A DNA stretch of 64,000 bases from Roseomonas sp. OT10 (GCF_020991085.1 NZ_CP087719.1:1570001-1634000); one strand, 5' to 3'. Numbered from the stretch's first letter, positions 16,868 through 25,964 are shown. Numbers and translations are program-made. The notes: generated by a model not told the origin, from the letters alone.

Positions 16868-16920
16868 GGTCGCCGGGCCGGCCCCGGCCCGGCGACCTGC
16901 CCGCCGGCAACCCGGCGGGC
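16868..16920 (+). terminator. Tandem GC hairpins after the HU gene
   Basis: Two perfect stem-loops follow the HU stop. The first has 12-bp arms (GGTCGCCGGGCC and its complement, 16868-16897). The second has 9-bp arms (GCCCGCCGG / CCGGCGGGC, loop CAAC, 16899-16920). There is no T-tract, so they may act as factor-assisted terminators or mRNA 3'-end stabilisers. Confidence 0.6.
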
Positions 16921-16985
16921 CGCGAGGGGTTCTGTCCCGCAAGGGCGGCCCCCGTGGCGAGGCTGCCCTGCCGGGAGCAGGCAGG

Positions 16986-17282
16986 ATGGATCTCGCGACC
17001 CTGGTCGGCGGCGCCGCGACCCTGGCCTCCGTCACCAGCTTCGTGCCCCAGGCCTGGAAGATCATTCGGACCCGTGACACCGCCGCCATCTCGGCCGGCA
17101 TGTATGCTGTGACCGTGCTCGGCTTCGCGCTGTGGCTGGCCTATGGGCTGTTGCTGGGCCAATGGCCGCTGATCGCCACGAACGGGCTGTGCCTGCTGCT
17201 GTCCGCCTTCATCCTGGTGATGAAGCTGCTGCCGCGTCCGCAGAAGGAGGCGGTGGCGGCCGCGCTCGATCCCGGCGGCTGA
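16986..17282 (+). CDS. SemiSWEET-family sugar transporter (PQ-loop)
   Basis: This 98-residue membrane protein has three predicted helices. The family signature FVPQAWKIIRTRDTAAIS is near residues 19-36 (PQ motif), and WLAYGLLLGQWPLIATNGLCLLLSAFILVMKL forms helices two and three. SemiSWEETs work as homodimers and facilitate mono- or disaccharide movement. It sits alone between the HU gene and a glycosyltransferase gene; substrate is unknown. Confidence 0.88.
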   Translation: MDLATLVGGAATLASVTSFVPQAWKIIRTRDTAAISAGMYAVTVLGFALWLAYGLLLGQWPLIATNGLCLLLSAFILVMKLLPRPQKEAVAAALDPGG

Positions 17283-17407
17283 GCGGGCCCGCGCGGCCGG
17301 GCTGGGGGGCGCCAGGGATCGGCGCGGTCCAGGCGCGTGGCCCCGCTCTCCGGACGAGGATCTGGGGTGCGAACGCGCCTGCGCCGGAAATGCTCTAGGT
17401 TCGGGCC

Positions 17408-18757
17408 ATGACGCCACGAATCTGCATCGATGGGTATAATCTGGGGCTGGAGCAGGGCACCGGGGTTGCGACCTATGCCCGCAACCTGTCCTTCCGGCTC
17501 GGGGCGATGGGCGCGTCGGTGGACGTCCTCTACGGCACGCGGGCAAGCCCGTCCAAGGACCCGCTGATCCGCGAGATCGCCTTCTTCGACGGGCGCGTCG
17601 GCAAGGCGCGGCCGCTGGGCCGCATCCTGCGGACGGTGCGGCGCCTGCTCCTGCCGGCGATCGGCCACAAGGCACAACGGGTGCCGATCACGGGCACGGT
17701 GCTGACGCGCAGCTTCGAGGCGCGGCTGCCGCATTTCGACGCGCTGTGGAACGTGGAGGAGCTGTTCTCCCTCGCCGCCAACCACTTCAATCTGCACAAG
17801 ACGCGGCTGAAGGTGCGCCTGCCGGAGCGGCCGGGGCTGATGCACTGGACCTATCCGGTGCCGGTCGTGGCCCGCGGCCTGCGCAACATCTACACGCTGC
17901 ACGACCTGGTGCCGCTGCGCCTGCCCTACACCACGCTGGACCACAAGCGCCGCTACCTGCGGCTCAACCGGCTGCTGGTGCGAGAGGCGGACCACATCGT
18001 CACCGTCAGCGAGGCGTCGCGGCGCGACATCATCAACCTTCTCGGCTGCCCGCCGGAGAAGGTGACCAACACCTACCAGTCGGTGGAGCTTCCCCCGTCC
18101 CTGGCGCGCAAGCCGGAAGACGAGGCGCGCGACGAGGTGATGGGCTCCCTCGGCCTGGGCTGGAAGGAGTACTTCCTGTTCTTCGGCGCGATCGAGCCGA
18201 AGAAGAACGTCGGCCGGCTGATCGAGGCCCATCTCGCCTCCGGGGTGGCGCGGCCACTGGTGATCGTGGGCAAGCAGGCCTGGAAGAGCGAGGAGGAACT
18301 CCGCATGCTCTACGAGGACCACCAGCGCTGGGTGCTGCCGGGGGGGCAGGGCACGGCGACGGCCGCCCGGCGCCGCCTGCGCGAGCGCATCATCCTGGTG
18401 GACTACCTGCCCTTCCGCCTGCTGGTCAGCGTAATCCGCGGCGCCCGGAGCGTGCTGTTCCCCTCGCTCTACGAGGGCTTCGGCCTGCCGGCCCTGGAGG
18501 CGATGAGCCTCGGCACGCCCGTCCTCACCTCCGACACCGCCTCCCTGCCGGAGGTGGTGGGCGATGCGGCGCTGACCGTGGACCCCTATGACGTGCGGGC
18601 TCTGGTGGAGGGCATCCGGGCGCTCGACACGGATGCCGATCTGCGTGGGCGCCTGTCGGAAGCCGGGCCACGCCAGGCGGCGCTGTTCTCGGCCGCCGCC
18701 TATGAGCGCCGGATCGCGGCGCTCTACGGCCGGCTGGGCGTGCCGCTCGGCGGCTGA
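17408..18757 (+). CDS. Glycosyltransferase family 4 protein
   Basis: This 449-residue GT-B fold glycosyltransferase (GT4) has an N-terminal acceptor domain starting ICIDGYNLGLEQGTGVATYARNL. The linker includes NIYTLHDLVPLRLPY, and ADHIVTVSEASRRDIINL follows. In the C-terminal donor domain, YFLFFGAIEPKKNVGRLIEAH and the E-x7-E donor signature EGFGLPALEAMSLGTPVLTS are visible. Probably cytoplasmic, making exopolysaccharide or glycolipid from an NDP-sugar. No other polysaccharide genes adjoin it. Its 3' end overlaps the convergent MBL-fold gene by 34 bp. Confidence 0.93.
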   Translation: MTPRICIDGYNLGLEQGTGVATYARNLSFRLGAMGASVDVLYGTRASPSKDPLIREIAFFDGRVGKARPLGRILRTVRRLLLPAIGHKAQRVPITGTVLTRSFEARLPHFDALWNVEELFSLAANHFNLHKTRLKVRLPERPGLMHWTYPVPVVARGLRNIYTLHDLVPLRLPYTTLDHKRRYLRLNRLLVREADHIVTVSEASRRDIINLLGCPPEKVTNTYQSVELPPSLARKPEDEARDEVMGSLGLGWKEYFLFFGAIEPKKNVGRLIEAHLASGVARPLVIVGKQAWKSEEELRMLYEDHQRWVLPGGQGTATAARRRLRERIILVDYLPFRLLVSVIRGARSVLFPSLYEGFGLPALEAMSLGTPVLTSDTASLPEVVGDAALTVDPYDVRALVEGIRALDTDADLRGRLSEAGPRQAALFSAAAYERRIAALYGRLGVPLGG

Positions 18758-19764
18758 TCCCCGGCGAAGGCCGCCGCCGACTCGGCGAGCAGCCGCTCCT
18801 CCTCCCCCTCGTAGCGGGGCGAGAAGTGGAAGGGTTCCAGGCACCGCACCCCCGCCACCCGCGCGATCTCCCCGGCGGCCTGCGTCGTCAGGTGGCCGCG
18901 CCGCGCCGCGAGGGTTGCGTCGGCGGCGGCGAAGCTTGCCTCGCAGAACAGCAGGTCGGCGTCCCGCACCAGGGCCACCGCCGCTGCCCGATTCGCGGCC
19001 GTGTCGGCGAAGTCGGTCAGGTAGCCGATCCGCATCCCCGGCGTGACGGCGACGGCCCCGCGCACCTCGCCCAGAGGCCGGGCGGGGGCGGCGGCCGCCT
19101 CGGCCGCCCGGGCGAAGACGGGCACGGGGTGGTCGTCGGACGCCCCGTCCAGCACCGCCTGCTTCAGCCGGGCGAGCCAGGGCCCCACCGGTAGCTCGTG
19201 CCGCTCCAGCCAGTCCCGGTCGATGTTCGCCTGGGCCGGCTGCGCCAGCGCATAGCCGAGGCAGGCGGTGCGATGGTGCTCCAGCGGCGCGGCGCGGATG
19301 GCAAGGCCCGGCAGACGCAGCACCACCCCATCCTCCGCCGCGCCCGCCTCGCCGGGCTCAGGCGCGAAGCCGGTGGAGAGGCGGAAGCGGATGCGGCGCC
19401 AGGACAGGTCGGGCGCCACCTCCGTCACGGCGAAGGTCAGCTCCGCCTCGTAGAGATCGACCAGGTCCCAGGCATAGCCGGCCAGCTTGTGGCCGATCCG
19501 TTGCGCGATCCCGGCGGGGCCGAGGAGGGCGACCGTGCGCTGCCGCCCGACCAGGTGGCGCAGCCAGTGGTCGAAGCCGATCAGGTGGTCGACATGCGCG
19601 TGGCTGACCAGCGCCGCCTCCACCTTCAGCAGCTGTCGCGCGGGCAGGAGGTGCAGCGCGCCCAGGTCGAGCAGCAGGGCGCGACGCTCGAAGCGGAAAC
19701 CGAGGAAGACGGCCGGGTCGCCGAAGCGGCCGTTCACCAGGCTGGCATGGATCGGCGGGAGCAT
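18724..19764 (-). CDS. MBL-fold metallohydrolase, ribonuclease Z-like
   Basis: This 346-residue metallo-beta-lactamase-fold protein resembles RNase Z. The metal-binding motif SHAHVDHLIGFDHWL is near residue 53. Later metal ligands are plausible in MRIGYLTDFADT (Asp), CEASFAAAD, RRGHLTTQAAGEIA (His) and LEPFHFSPRY (His). The family's 3'-tRNA endonuclease role is possible, but many paralogues act on other phosphodiesters. The start MLPPIHASLVNGRFGDPAVF is chosen because the first beta strand follows it. It is divergent from the exonuclease gene, with 65 bp between starts. Confidence 0.8.
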   Translation of the reverse strand: MLPPIHASLVNGRFGDPAVFLGFRFERRALLLDLGALHLLPARQLLKVEAALVSHAHVDHLIGFDHWLRHLVGRQRTVALLGPAGIAQRIGHKLAGYAWDLVDLYEAELTFAVTEVAPDLSWRRIRFRLSTGFAPEPGEAGAAEDGVVLRLPGLAIRAAPLEHHRTACLGYALAQPAQANIDRDWLERHELPVGPWLARLKQAVLDGASDDHPVPVFARAAEAAAAPARPLGEVRGAVAVTPGMRIGYLTDFADTAANRAAAVALVRDADLLFCEASFAAADATLAARRGHLTTQAAGEIARVAGVRCLEPFHFSPRYEGEEERLLAESAAAFAGDQPPSGTPSRP

Positions 19765-19829
19765 CGTGCCGTGGGAACTCCGACGCCCGGGCGCGGTTGG
19801 CAAGCCATGACGGCGGCAGGGGGCAAGCG

Positions 19830-20420
19830 ATGGCCCGGGTCTTCCTGGATTTCGAGGCCAGCTCGCTGGGCAAGCGCAGCGTGCCGATCGAGGTCGGCTG
19901 GGTCTTCGAGGACGGGGAGGGGGAGGACCACCTGATCCACCCTGCGCCGGACTGGACGGACTGGTCCGCCTTGGCCGAGGCCACCCACCGCATCCCGCGC
20001 GAGCGCCTGCTGCGCGAGGGCGAGGCGCATGGGGCGGTGGCGCGGCGCATGGTCGAGCGGCTGGCGGGCCAGTCCCTCTACGCCACCGCGCCCTCCTGGG
20101 ACGGCCAGTGGCTCAGCCGCCTGCTGCGCGCCGCCGGCCTGCCCCGCCACGCGCTGCGCCTGCGCGACACGGACGAGGCGGAGGAGGCGGCGGTGCAGGC
20201 GGCTCTGCGCGACGCCGGTATCCCGGAGGCGGAGCGGGAGGTCATGGCGGGGTCGTTGCTCGCCGCGACGCGGGAGGCGTGGGAACGCGCCGAACGCCCG
20301 CCCGCGCACCGCGCGCTGGAGGATGCGCGCCAGTCGCTCGCCCGCTTCCAGGCGATCCGCCGGGCGGCGGAGTCCGCCGCCGCGGCGTGGCGGCGGGGCG
20401 AGGCGCCGGCTGGCGGCTGA
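19830..20420 (+). CDS. DEDD-type 3'-5' exonuclease-like protein
   Basis: This 196-residue protein has the RNase H-like exonuclease fold. ExoI motif VFLDFEAS (Asp and Glu) is at the N-terminus, followed by GKRSVPIEVGWVF. A middle SWDGQWLSRLL resembles ExoII with its Asp, and HRALEDARQSL near residue 170 is ExoIII (H-x4-D, DEDDh class). It lacks a polymerase or helicase domain. It may be a nuclease of RNA or DNA, but substrate is not evident. The ATG at 19830 is chosen over an upstream one because the first catalytic strand starts at residue 4. Confidence 0.82.
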   Translation: MARVFLDFEASSLGKRSVPIEVGWVFEDGEGEDHLIHPAPDWTDWSALAEATHRIPRERLLREGEAHGAVARRMVERLAGQSLYATAPSWDGQWLSRLLRAAGLPRHALRLRDTDEAEEAAVQAALRDAGIPEAEREVMAGSLLAATREAWERAERPPAHRALEDARQSLARFQAIRRAAESAAAAWRRGEAPAGG

Positions 20421-20442
20421 GAGCCCGCGGGAAGGGCGTGGA

Positions 20443-21288
20443 CTATCCTGCCCCGTTCGCCTGGAAGAAGGCGAGCATCCGCTGCCACCCTTCCTTCGCC
20501 GCCGCCTCGCGGTAGGAGGGACGGTAGTCGGCGTTGAAGGCGTGCGGCACGCCGTCGAAGACGATGATCTCGGACTTCGCCTGCCCCGCCTCGCGCAGCG
20601 CCGCGCGCATGCGCTCCACGCTCGCCACCGGGATGCCCGTATCGGCGCCGCCGTAGAGGCCCAGCACGGGCGCCTTCAGCTCCCGCACCACCCCGATCGG
20701 GTGGCGCGGCTGCAGCGGGTTGGTCTCGCCCTCCAGCCGCCCGTACCAGGCCGCCCCGGCCTTCAGCCCCGGGTTGTGCGCGGCATAGAGCCAGACGATC
20801 CGCCCGCCCCAGCAGAAGCCCGTGATGGCGAGGCGCCCGGTATCCCCGCCCTGCGCCTTCGCCCAGGCCACGGCCGCATCCAGGTCGGACATCACCTGCG
20901 CGTCGGGGGTGCGGGAGACGATGTCGCGGATCAGCGCCTGCATGTCCGCCTGCCTGGTGGGATCGCCCTGGCGCGCGAAGGGCTCGATGGCGACGGCGAA
21001 GTGCCCGGCCTTGGCCAGCCGCCGGGCCACGTCCTTGATGTGCTCGTGCAGGCCGAAGATCTCCGGCACCACCAGCACGACCGGTGCGGCGGTGCCGCCC
21101 GCGGGCCGGGCCATGTAGGCGGGGATGGCGCGGTCGGCGGCGGGGATCTGGACGTCGCGCGCCTCCAGCCCGGCAGTGTCCGTCTGGATCACCGTCTGAG
21201 CCACGACCGGCTGGGCGGCCATTGCGAAGCCGGTCAGCGTGCCGGCCGCGGCCAGCACGCCGCGGCGGGTGGGATCGTCCTGCGCCAT
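20443..21288 (-). CDS. Dienelactone hydrolase family protein, probably Tat-exported
   Basis: This 281-residue alpha/beta hydrolase of the dienelactone hydrolase family hydrolyses an enol-lactone or related ester. The N-terminus has TRRGVLAAAGTLTGFAMA, a twin-arginine-like signal ending near VVAQT. The catalytic triad is visible as Cys in GFCWGGRIV, Asp in GGADTGIP and His in VPHAFNADY. The GGGAGGA ribosome-binding site is ideally spaced to the ATG at 21288 and too close to the one at 21297, so 21288 is chosen. It is divergent from the IclR operon, with a 150-bp region between. Confidence 0.9.
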   Translation of the reverse strand: MAQDDPTRRGVLAAAGTLTGFAMAAQPVVAQTVIQTDTAGLEARDVQIPAADRAIPAYMARPAGGTAAPVVLVVPEIFGLHEHIKDVARRLAKAGHFAVAIEPFARQGDPTRQADMQALIRDIVSRTPDAQVMSDLDAAVAWAKAQGGDTGRLAITGFCWGGRIVWLYAAHNPGLKAGAAWYGRLEGETNPLQPRHPIGVVRELKAPVLGLYGGADTGIPVASVERMRAALREAGQAKSEIIVFDGVPHAFNADYRPSYREAAAKEGWQRMLAFFQANGAG

Positions 21289-21366
21289 CCGAAACATTCC
21301 TCCCGGGGAAGGAGGAGCCTGCCCCGTCCCGCGCCCGCTGGCCAGGGGAGAGCCTCTGGACAGGAA

Positions 21367-21403
21367 TTCCGAAACGGGGCTATCGAATCGGCCAAATTCG
21401 GAA
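21367..21403. promoter_or_regulatory. Inverted repeat upstream of the first IclR gene
   Basis: TTCCGAA and TTCGGAA form perfect 7-bp inverted arms separated by 23 bp, in a locally AT-richer stretch between the dienelactone hydrolase and IclR starts. It is a plausible regulator-binding region for the divergent promoters. The spacing is longer than for a simple dimer site, so this is tentative. Confidence 0.35.
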
Positions 21404-21440
21404 AGGCGGCGCCGACCGCCTCCGTGGAGGAAGCGCAGGC

Positions 21441-22226
21441 GTGCAGGATGCTGCCGTCAAGACCGTCGACCGCATCGCCGCGATCCTGCGCGCCCTCTCG
21501 GCGCATGGGCCGGCCGGGTTGCCGCTGACCGAGCTGGCGGAATCCGCCGGCCTCAGCCGCCCGACCGCGCACCGCCTGCTCGGTGCGTTGTCCGAGGTCG
21601 GCTTCGCCTTCCAGGACCTGTCCACCCGCCGCTACCGCCTCGGTGCCGGGGCTGCCGAAATCGGCCGCCACGCCTGGCAGCAGCATGTCGCCGCCCTGGC
21701 GCAGCCGGCGCTGGAGCGGCTGGCGGCGCTGACCGGGGATACCGTCTTCGCCTCGGTGCAGGAGGGCGGGGCCGCCGTCTGCGTCGCCCGCGCCGTGGGT
21801 GAGTATCCGATCCGCACGCTGACGCTGAACGTCGGCGACCGCCGCCCGCTGGGGGTGGGGGCGGGGAGCCTCGCCCTGCTCGCCGCGCTGCCGGAGGCGG
21901 AGGCGACGCAGAGCCTTGCCCGCAACGCCGAATGGCTGGCGCAATTCCCCGGCTTCGGGGCGGAGGCGCTGCCGGCCCTGGTCGCCCGCACCCGCGCGGA
22001 GGGCCATGCCTGGAACGAGGGCCGCATCGTCGCGGCGATGAACGCGGTCGGCGTAGCGCTGCCGGCGCGGGCGGGAAGTTCGCCGGTGGCGCTCAGCCTC
22101 GCCGCCATCCGCGACCGCATGGGGCCGGAACGGCGGCCGGAACTGGTCCGCGCGCTGCGCGCCGAGGCGGAGCGGCTGCGCGACATCATGGGAGAGACGG
22201 GTTTGCGGCAGGAGGATGCGGCGTGA
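21441..22226 (+). CDS. IclR family transcriptional regulator
   Basis: This 261-residue regulator has an N-terminal winged helix (VKTVDRIAAILRALSAHGPA, then LTELAESAGLSRPTAHRLLGAL, the recognition helix) and a C-terminal IclR effector domain (about residues 80-250, with LGAGAAEIG, VGEYPIRTLTLNVGDRRPLGVGAGSLALLAALP and GVALPARAGSSPVALSLAA). The start is a GTG preceded by GGAGG; no ATG fits. The stop overlaps the E1-alpha GTG start, so the regulator is the first gene of the operon it probably controls. The effector is presumably the imported substrate or an intermediate. Confidence 0.93.
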   Translation: MQDAAVKTVDRIAAILRALSAHGPAGLPLTELAESAGLSRPTAHRLLGALSEVGFAFQDLSTRRYRLGAGAAEIGRHAWQQHVAALAQPALERLAALTGDTVFASVQEGGAAVCVARAVGEYPIRTLTLNVGDRRPLGVGAGSLALLAALPEAEATQSLARNAEWLAQFPGFGAEALPALVARTRAEGHAWNEGRIVAAMNAVGVALPARAGSSPVALSLAAIRDRMGPERRPELVRALRAEAERLRDIMGETGLRQEDAA

Positions 22227-23218
22227 GCGCGCCAGGAAATCTCGATCGCGGCCGGCTGCGCGCGCATCACCGGATGATGTGGCGCATCCGCGCGCTGGAG
22301 CAGGCGGCGCTGCGCGGGCAGGACGCGAAGGTGGTGCTGGGCGCCATCCATCCCTCGATCGGGCAGGAGGCGGTGCCGACGGGCGTGATCTCCCGCCTGA
22401 CGCGCGAGGACCTGCTGCTCTCCACCCATCGCGGCCATGGCCATACCCTCGCCAAGGGCGCCGAGCCGGGAGCGATGATGCGCGAGCTGTTCGGCCGCGA
22501 GGGCGGCAATTGCGGCGGCAAGGGCGGCTCCATGCACATCGCCGATTTCGGCGTCGGCATGCTGGGGGCGAACGGCGTCGTCTCGGCCAACATCGTCATC
22601 GCCGCCGGCGCCGCGCATGCGGTGAAGCTGAAGGGCGAGAACCGCGTGGTCGCCTGCTTCTTCGGCGACGGGGCGACCAATCGCGGGCCCTTCCTGGAAG
22701 GGCTGAACTGGGCGGCGGTGTTCCACCTGCCCGTACTGTTCGTCTGCGAGGACAATGGCTACGCCGCCACCACCCGCACGGCGACGATGACGGCCGGGCC
22801 CGGCCCCTCCGCCCGCGCCCGCGCCTTCGGCATCCCGGGCGAGGAGGTGGACGGCAACGACGTGCTGGCGGTGGAGGAGGCCGCGGCGCGGCTGGTGGCC
22901 GCGATCCGCGCGGGGGAGGGGCCGCGCTTCCTGCACGCCCACACCTGGCGTGTCACCGGCCATACCGGCGTGGACCCGGCCGCCTATCGCACCGCCGAGG
23001 AGAACGCGGCGCATGCCGGGGACGACCCCATCGCCCGTGCCCGCGAGGTGCTGCTGGCGGCAGGCGTCGCGGCGGTGGAGCTGGAGGCCGACCGCGCGGC
23101 CGCGGAGGCGGAGATGGCCGCCGCCTACGACGAGGCCTTCGCCGCGCCCTTCCCCCCGGCGAGCGTCGCCTTCACCGACGTGCAGGATATCGGCAGCCCG
23201 GCGGAGGTCGCCTTCTGA
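22223..23218 (+). CDS. TPP-dependent dehydrogenase E1 component, alpha subunit (AcoA/PdhA-like)
   Basis: This is the alpha subunit of a heterotetrameric thiamine diphosphate E1 enzyme that decarboxylates a 2-oxo acid or cleaves acetoin. The 331-residue protein shows HPSIGQEAVPTGV, STHRGHGHTLAKGA, GKGGSMHIAD and the TPP/Mg motif GDGATNRGPFLEGLNWAA (GDG at residues 148-150). A GTG start is coupled to the IclR stop (GTGA) with GGAGGA upstream, and the stop overlaps the beta-subunit ATG. No E2 lipoyl acyltransferase or E3 gene follows, which is unusual for an acetoin or pyruvate dehydrogenase operon; either they are encoded elsewhere or this E1 works differently. Confidence 0.9.
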   Translation: MSAPGNLDRGRLRAHHRMMWRIRALEQAALRGQDAKVVLGAIHPSIGQEAVPTGVISRLTREDLLLSTHRGHGHTLAKGAEPGAMMRELFGREGGNCGGKGGSMHIADFGVGMLGANGVVSANIVIAAGAAHAVKLKGENRVVACFFGDGATNRGPFLEGLNWAAVFHLPVLFVCEDNGYAATTRTATMTAGPGPSARARAFGIPGEEVDGNDVLAVEEAAARLVAAIRAGEGPRFLHAHTWRVTGHTGVDPAAYRTAEENAAHAGDDPIARAREVLLAAGVAAVELEADRAAAEAEMAAAYDEAFAAPFPPASVAFTDVQDIGSPAEVAF

Positions 23219-24210
23219 TGCCCGTGATCACCTATCTGGATGCCGCCCGGCAAGCCCTGGCCGAGGAGATGCGGCGCGATCCCACCGTCTGGGCGGTGGG
23301 CGAGGATCTGGGCCGCGGCGGCGTCTTCGGCCAGTATCGCGGGCTGGTGGCGGAGTTCGGCGCCGACCGCATCTCCGACGCGCCCATCTCGGAATCCGCC
23401 ATCATGGGCGCCGCCGTCGGCGCGGCGATGATGGGCACGCGGCCGGTGGTGGAGATGCGCTTCTCCGACTTCGCGCTCTGCGCCATGGACGAGCTGATCA
23501 ACCAGGCGGCCAAGGCGCGCTTCATGTTCGGCGGCCAGACCCGGGTGCCGCTGGTGGCGCGCGAGCCGATCGGCATGTGGCGCTCCTCCGCCGCGCAGCA
23601 TTCGCAGTCGCTGGAGAGCTGGTACGCGCATGTCCCGGGGCTGGTCGTGGCGTGCCCTTCCACGCCCGCGGACAACAAGGGGCTGCTGAAGGCGGCGATC
23701 CGTTGCGACGACCCGGTGGTCTACATGGAGCACAAGAACCTCTGGGGGCTGGAGGGCGAGGTGCCGGAGGACCCGGACTTCACCATCCCCTTCGGCGAGG
23801 CGCGGCTGGTGCGGGAGGGTGAGCACGCGACCATCGTCTCCTGGTCCGCCCAGGTGCATGTCGCCGACCGCGCCGCCGCGCTGCTGGCCGAGGACGGTAT
23901 CCGTGCCGAGGTGATCGACCTGCGCACCCTCTGGCCCTGGGACAAGGCGGCCGTGCTGCGCAGCGTGGAGAAGACGGGGCGCCTGCTGGTCACGCACGAA
24001 TCCGTGGCGGTGGGCGGCTTCGGCGCCGAGGTCGCGGCGAGCGTGGCCGAGCACGGCGCGGCCTTCCTGCGCGCGCCTGTCCGGCGCCTGGGCGCGCCGC
24101 GCACCAACATCGCCTATGCGCCGCCCGCCGAGGATGCGGTGCGGGTGGGCGCGCCGGCCATCGCCCAGGCGGTGCGCGAGATGATGCGGAACGGAGACGC
24201 CCGCCGATGA
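23218..24210 (+). CDS. TPP-dependent dehydrogenase E1 component, beta subunit (AcoB/PdhB-like)
   Basis: This 330-residue beta subunit pairs with the preceding alpha subunit. N-terminal segments VGEDLGRGGVFGQYRGLVAEFG and ISESAIMGAAVGAAMMGTRPVVEMRFSDF are typical, with the Glu that activates TPP. SSAAQHSQSLESWYAHVPGL carries conserved active-site His residues. The C-terminal transketolase-like domain (DGIRAEVIDLRTLWPWD, LLVTHESVAVGGFGAEVAA) is intact. The ATG overlaps the alpha stop (TGATG), implying equimolar synthesis. The stop overlaps the next ATG (ATGA). Confidence 0.92.
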   Translation: MPVITYLDAARQALAEEMRRDPTVWAVGEDLGRGGVFGQYRGLVAEFGADRISDAPISESAIMGAAVGAAMMGTRPVVEMRFSDFALCAMDELINQAAKARFMFGGQTRVPLVAREPIGMWRSSAAQHSQSLESWYAHVPGLVVACPSTPADNKGLLKAAIRCDDPVVYMEHKNLWGLEGEVPEDPDFTIPFGEARLVREGEHATIVSWSAQVHVADRAAALLAEDGIRAEVIDLRTLWPWDKAAVLRSVEKTGRLLVTHESVAVGGFGAEVAASVAEHGAAFLRAPVRRLGAPRTNIAYAPPAEDAVRVGAPAIAQAVREMMRNGDARR

Positions 24211-25964
24211 GCGACAACGAGATGCCCTCCAACGAAATGCCCTCCAACGAGATGAGCGGCGGCGAGGCCATCGCCCGCATGATCCAGGCCTTCGAGGGCG
24301 GGCCCATGTTCGGCATGGGCGGCTTCCAGCTTCTGCCCTTCTACGACGCCGCCCGCCGTCTCGGCCTGGAGCACCACCTGATCAACGACGAGCGCGCCGG
24401 CGTCTTCGCGGCGGATGCCTATGCCAAGGTCTCCGGCCGGGTCGGGCTGGTGGATGCGACGCTGGGCCCGGGGGCGACCAACCTCGTCACGGGACTGGTC
24501 GAGGCGCTGAACGCCGGCACGCCGATGGTGGCGCTGGTGGGCGACAGCCATCGCGACCACTCCTGGAAGAACATGACCCAGGAGAGCCGGCAGGTGGACA
24601 TCCTCCGCCCCGCCGCGAAGGAGGTCATCCGCATCGAGAGCCCGGCCCGCATCCCGGAGCTGATGCGCCGCGCCTTCGCCGTCGCCACCACCGGCCGTCC
24701 CGGCCCGGTCGTGGTGGACGTGCCGGAGGATGTCTGCCACGCCACCCACGGCTATGCGGACGACGCCTTCGCGGTCGATCCGATCTACCGCGCCGCCCCC
24801 GCCCTGCGCTGCCGCCCGGATGCGGCCGGCGTCGCGAAGGCGGCGGCGCTGCTGGCCGAGGCGAAGCGGCCGCTGGTGCTGGCCGGCGGCGGCGTCCACC
24901 TCTCCGGCGCGGCGCAGGTGCTGAGCGATCTGGCGCAGGCGCTGAACCTGCCGGTCGCGCACACGCTGACGGGCAAGGGCGCCATCGCCTGCACCGATCC
25001 GCTGAGCGCCGGGCTGTTCGGCCGCTACGACCGCATCGCCAACCGGCTGATCGAGGAATCCGACCTGCTGCTCGTCGTCGGCTGCAAGCTGGGCGAGATC
25101 GCGACCAAGCGCTACTCCGTGCCGGCGGCGGGCAAGCGCATCATCCATCTCGACATCGTGGCGGAGGAGATCGGGCGCACCGCCCGGCCGGAGCTCGCCC
25201 TCTGGGGCGATGCGAAGGAGACGCTCGCCGAGATCGCGGCGATGCTGAAGGACCGGGCGCCCGCCATCCGCGAGCGGCAGGAGGGCTATGCCGGCCTGGT
25301 CTCCTCGCGCATGGCGGAGTGGCGGGCGGGCGTCGCGGACAAGTACGCCTCCGAGGAGGTGCCGGTCAGCATGGCGCGCCTGCTGGGCGAGCTGAACCGC
25401 GCCCTGCCGGAGGACGGCATCCTGATCGCCGATGGCGGCTTCGCGGCGCATTGGGGCGGGCTGCTCTTCGACACGAAGCGGCCCGGGCGCTGCTTCGTCC
25501 CCGATCGCGGCTTCGCCTCCATCGGCTACGGCCTGCCCGGCGCGATGGGCGCGGCGCTGGCCGCGCCCGGCCGCGCGGTGGTGGCGCTGACCGGCGATGG
25601 CGGCTTCAACATGATGCTGGGCGAGATGGAGACGGCCCGGCGCATGGGCCTCTCCTTCACCGTCATCGTCGTGAACAACGCGGCGTCGGGCTACGTGAAG
25701 GCGTTGCAGCACCTGATGTACGGCGCCGGCAGCTACCACGCCTCCGACCTGGCCGAGACGGATTACGCGCGCATCGCCCAGGCGATGGGCTGCCGCGGCA
25801 TCCGGGTGGAGCGGCCGGGCGATCTCGCCGATGCCCTCGCGCAAGGCATGGCCGGCCAGGGGCCGACGGTGCTGGACGTGGTGGTCACGCGCGACCCGGC
25901 CAAGATGCTGCCGGGCGTGGACAACCGCACGGTGCAGGTGAAGAAGGGCGACCGGGTGGCCTGA
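24207..25964 (+). CDS. Acetolactate synthase-like TPP-dependent enzyme
   Basis: This 585-residue protein has the three-domain fold of the acetolactate synthase/benzoylformate decarboxylase family. The N-terminal pyrimidine-binding domain has the activating Glu62 in INDERAGVFAADAYAKVSG. The middle FAD/nucleotide-like domain starts near PLVLAGGGVHLSGAAQVL, and the C-terminal diphosphate-binding domain has LTGDGGFNMMLGEMETA (GDG from residue 463) and the usual Asn pair (VVNNAASGY). The exact reaction cannot be read off. The N-terminus contains a 15-bp tandem repeat with several in-frame ATGs, so the true start may be 24252 (MSGGEAIARMIQ). It ends 67 bp before the TRAP receptor gene. Confidence 0.88.
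   Translation: MSDNEMPSNEMPSNEMSGGEAIARMIQAFEGGPMFGMGGFQLLPFYDAARRLGLEHHLINDERAGVFAADAYAKVSGRVGLVDATLGPGATNLVTGLVEALNAGTPMVALVGDSHRDHSWKNMTQESRQVDILRPAAKEVIRIESPARIPELMRRAFAVATTGRPGPVVVDVPEDVCHATHGYADDAFAVDPIYRAAPALRCRPDAAGVAKAAALLAEAKRPLVLAGGGVHLSGAAQVLSDLAQALNLPVAHTLTGKGAIACTDPLSAGLFGRYDRIANRLIEESDLLLVVGCKLGEIATKRYSVPAAGKRIIHLDIVAEEIGRTARPELALWGDAKETLAEIAAMLKDRAPAIRERQEGYAGLVSSRMAEWRAGVADKYASEEVPVSMARLLGELNRALPEDGILIADGGFAAHWGGLLFDTKRPGRCFVPDRGFASIGYGLPGAMGAALAAPGRAVVALTGDGGFNMMLGEMETARRMGLSFTVIVVNNAASGYVKALQHLMYGAGSYHASDLAETDYARIAQAMGCRGIRVERPGDLADALAQGMAGQGPTVLDVVVTRDPAKMLPGVDNRTVQVKKGDRVA

Noticed and set aside
22223-25964. Naming the operon an acetoin or pyruvate dehydrogenase operon
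   Set aside because: No E2 or E3 subunit is present and the third TPP enzyme does not fit; the substrate cannot be read from sequence.
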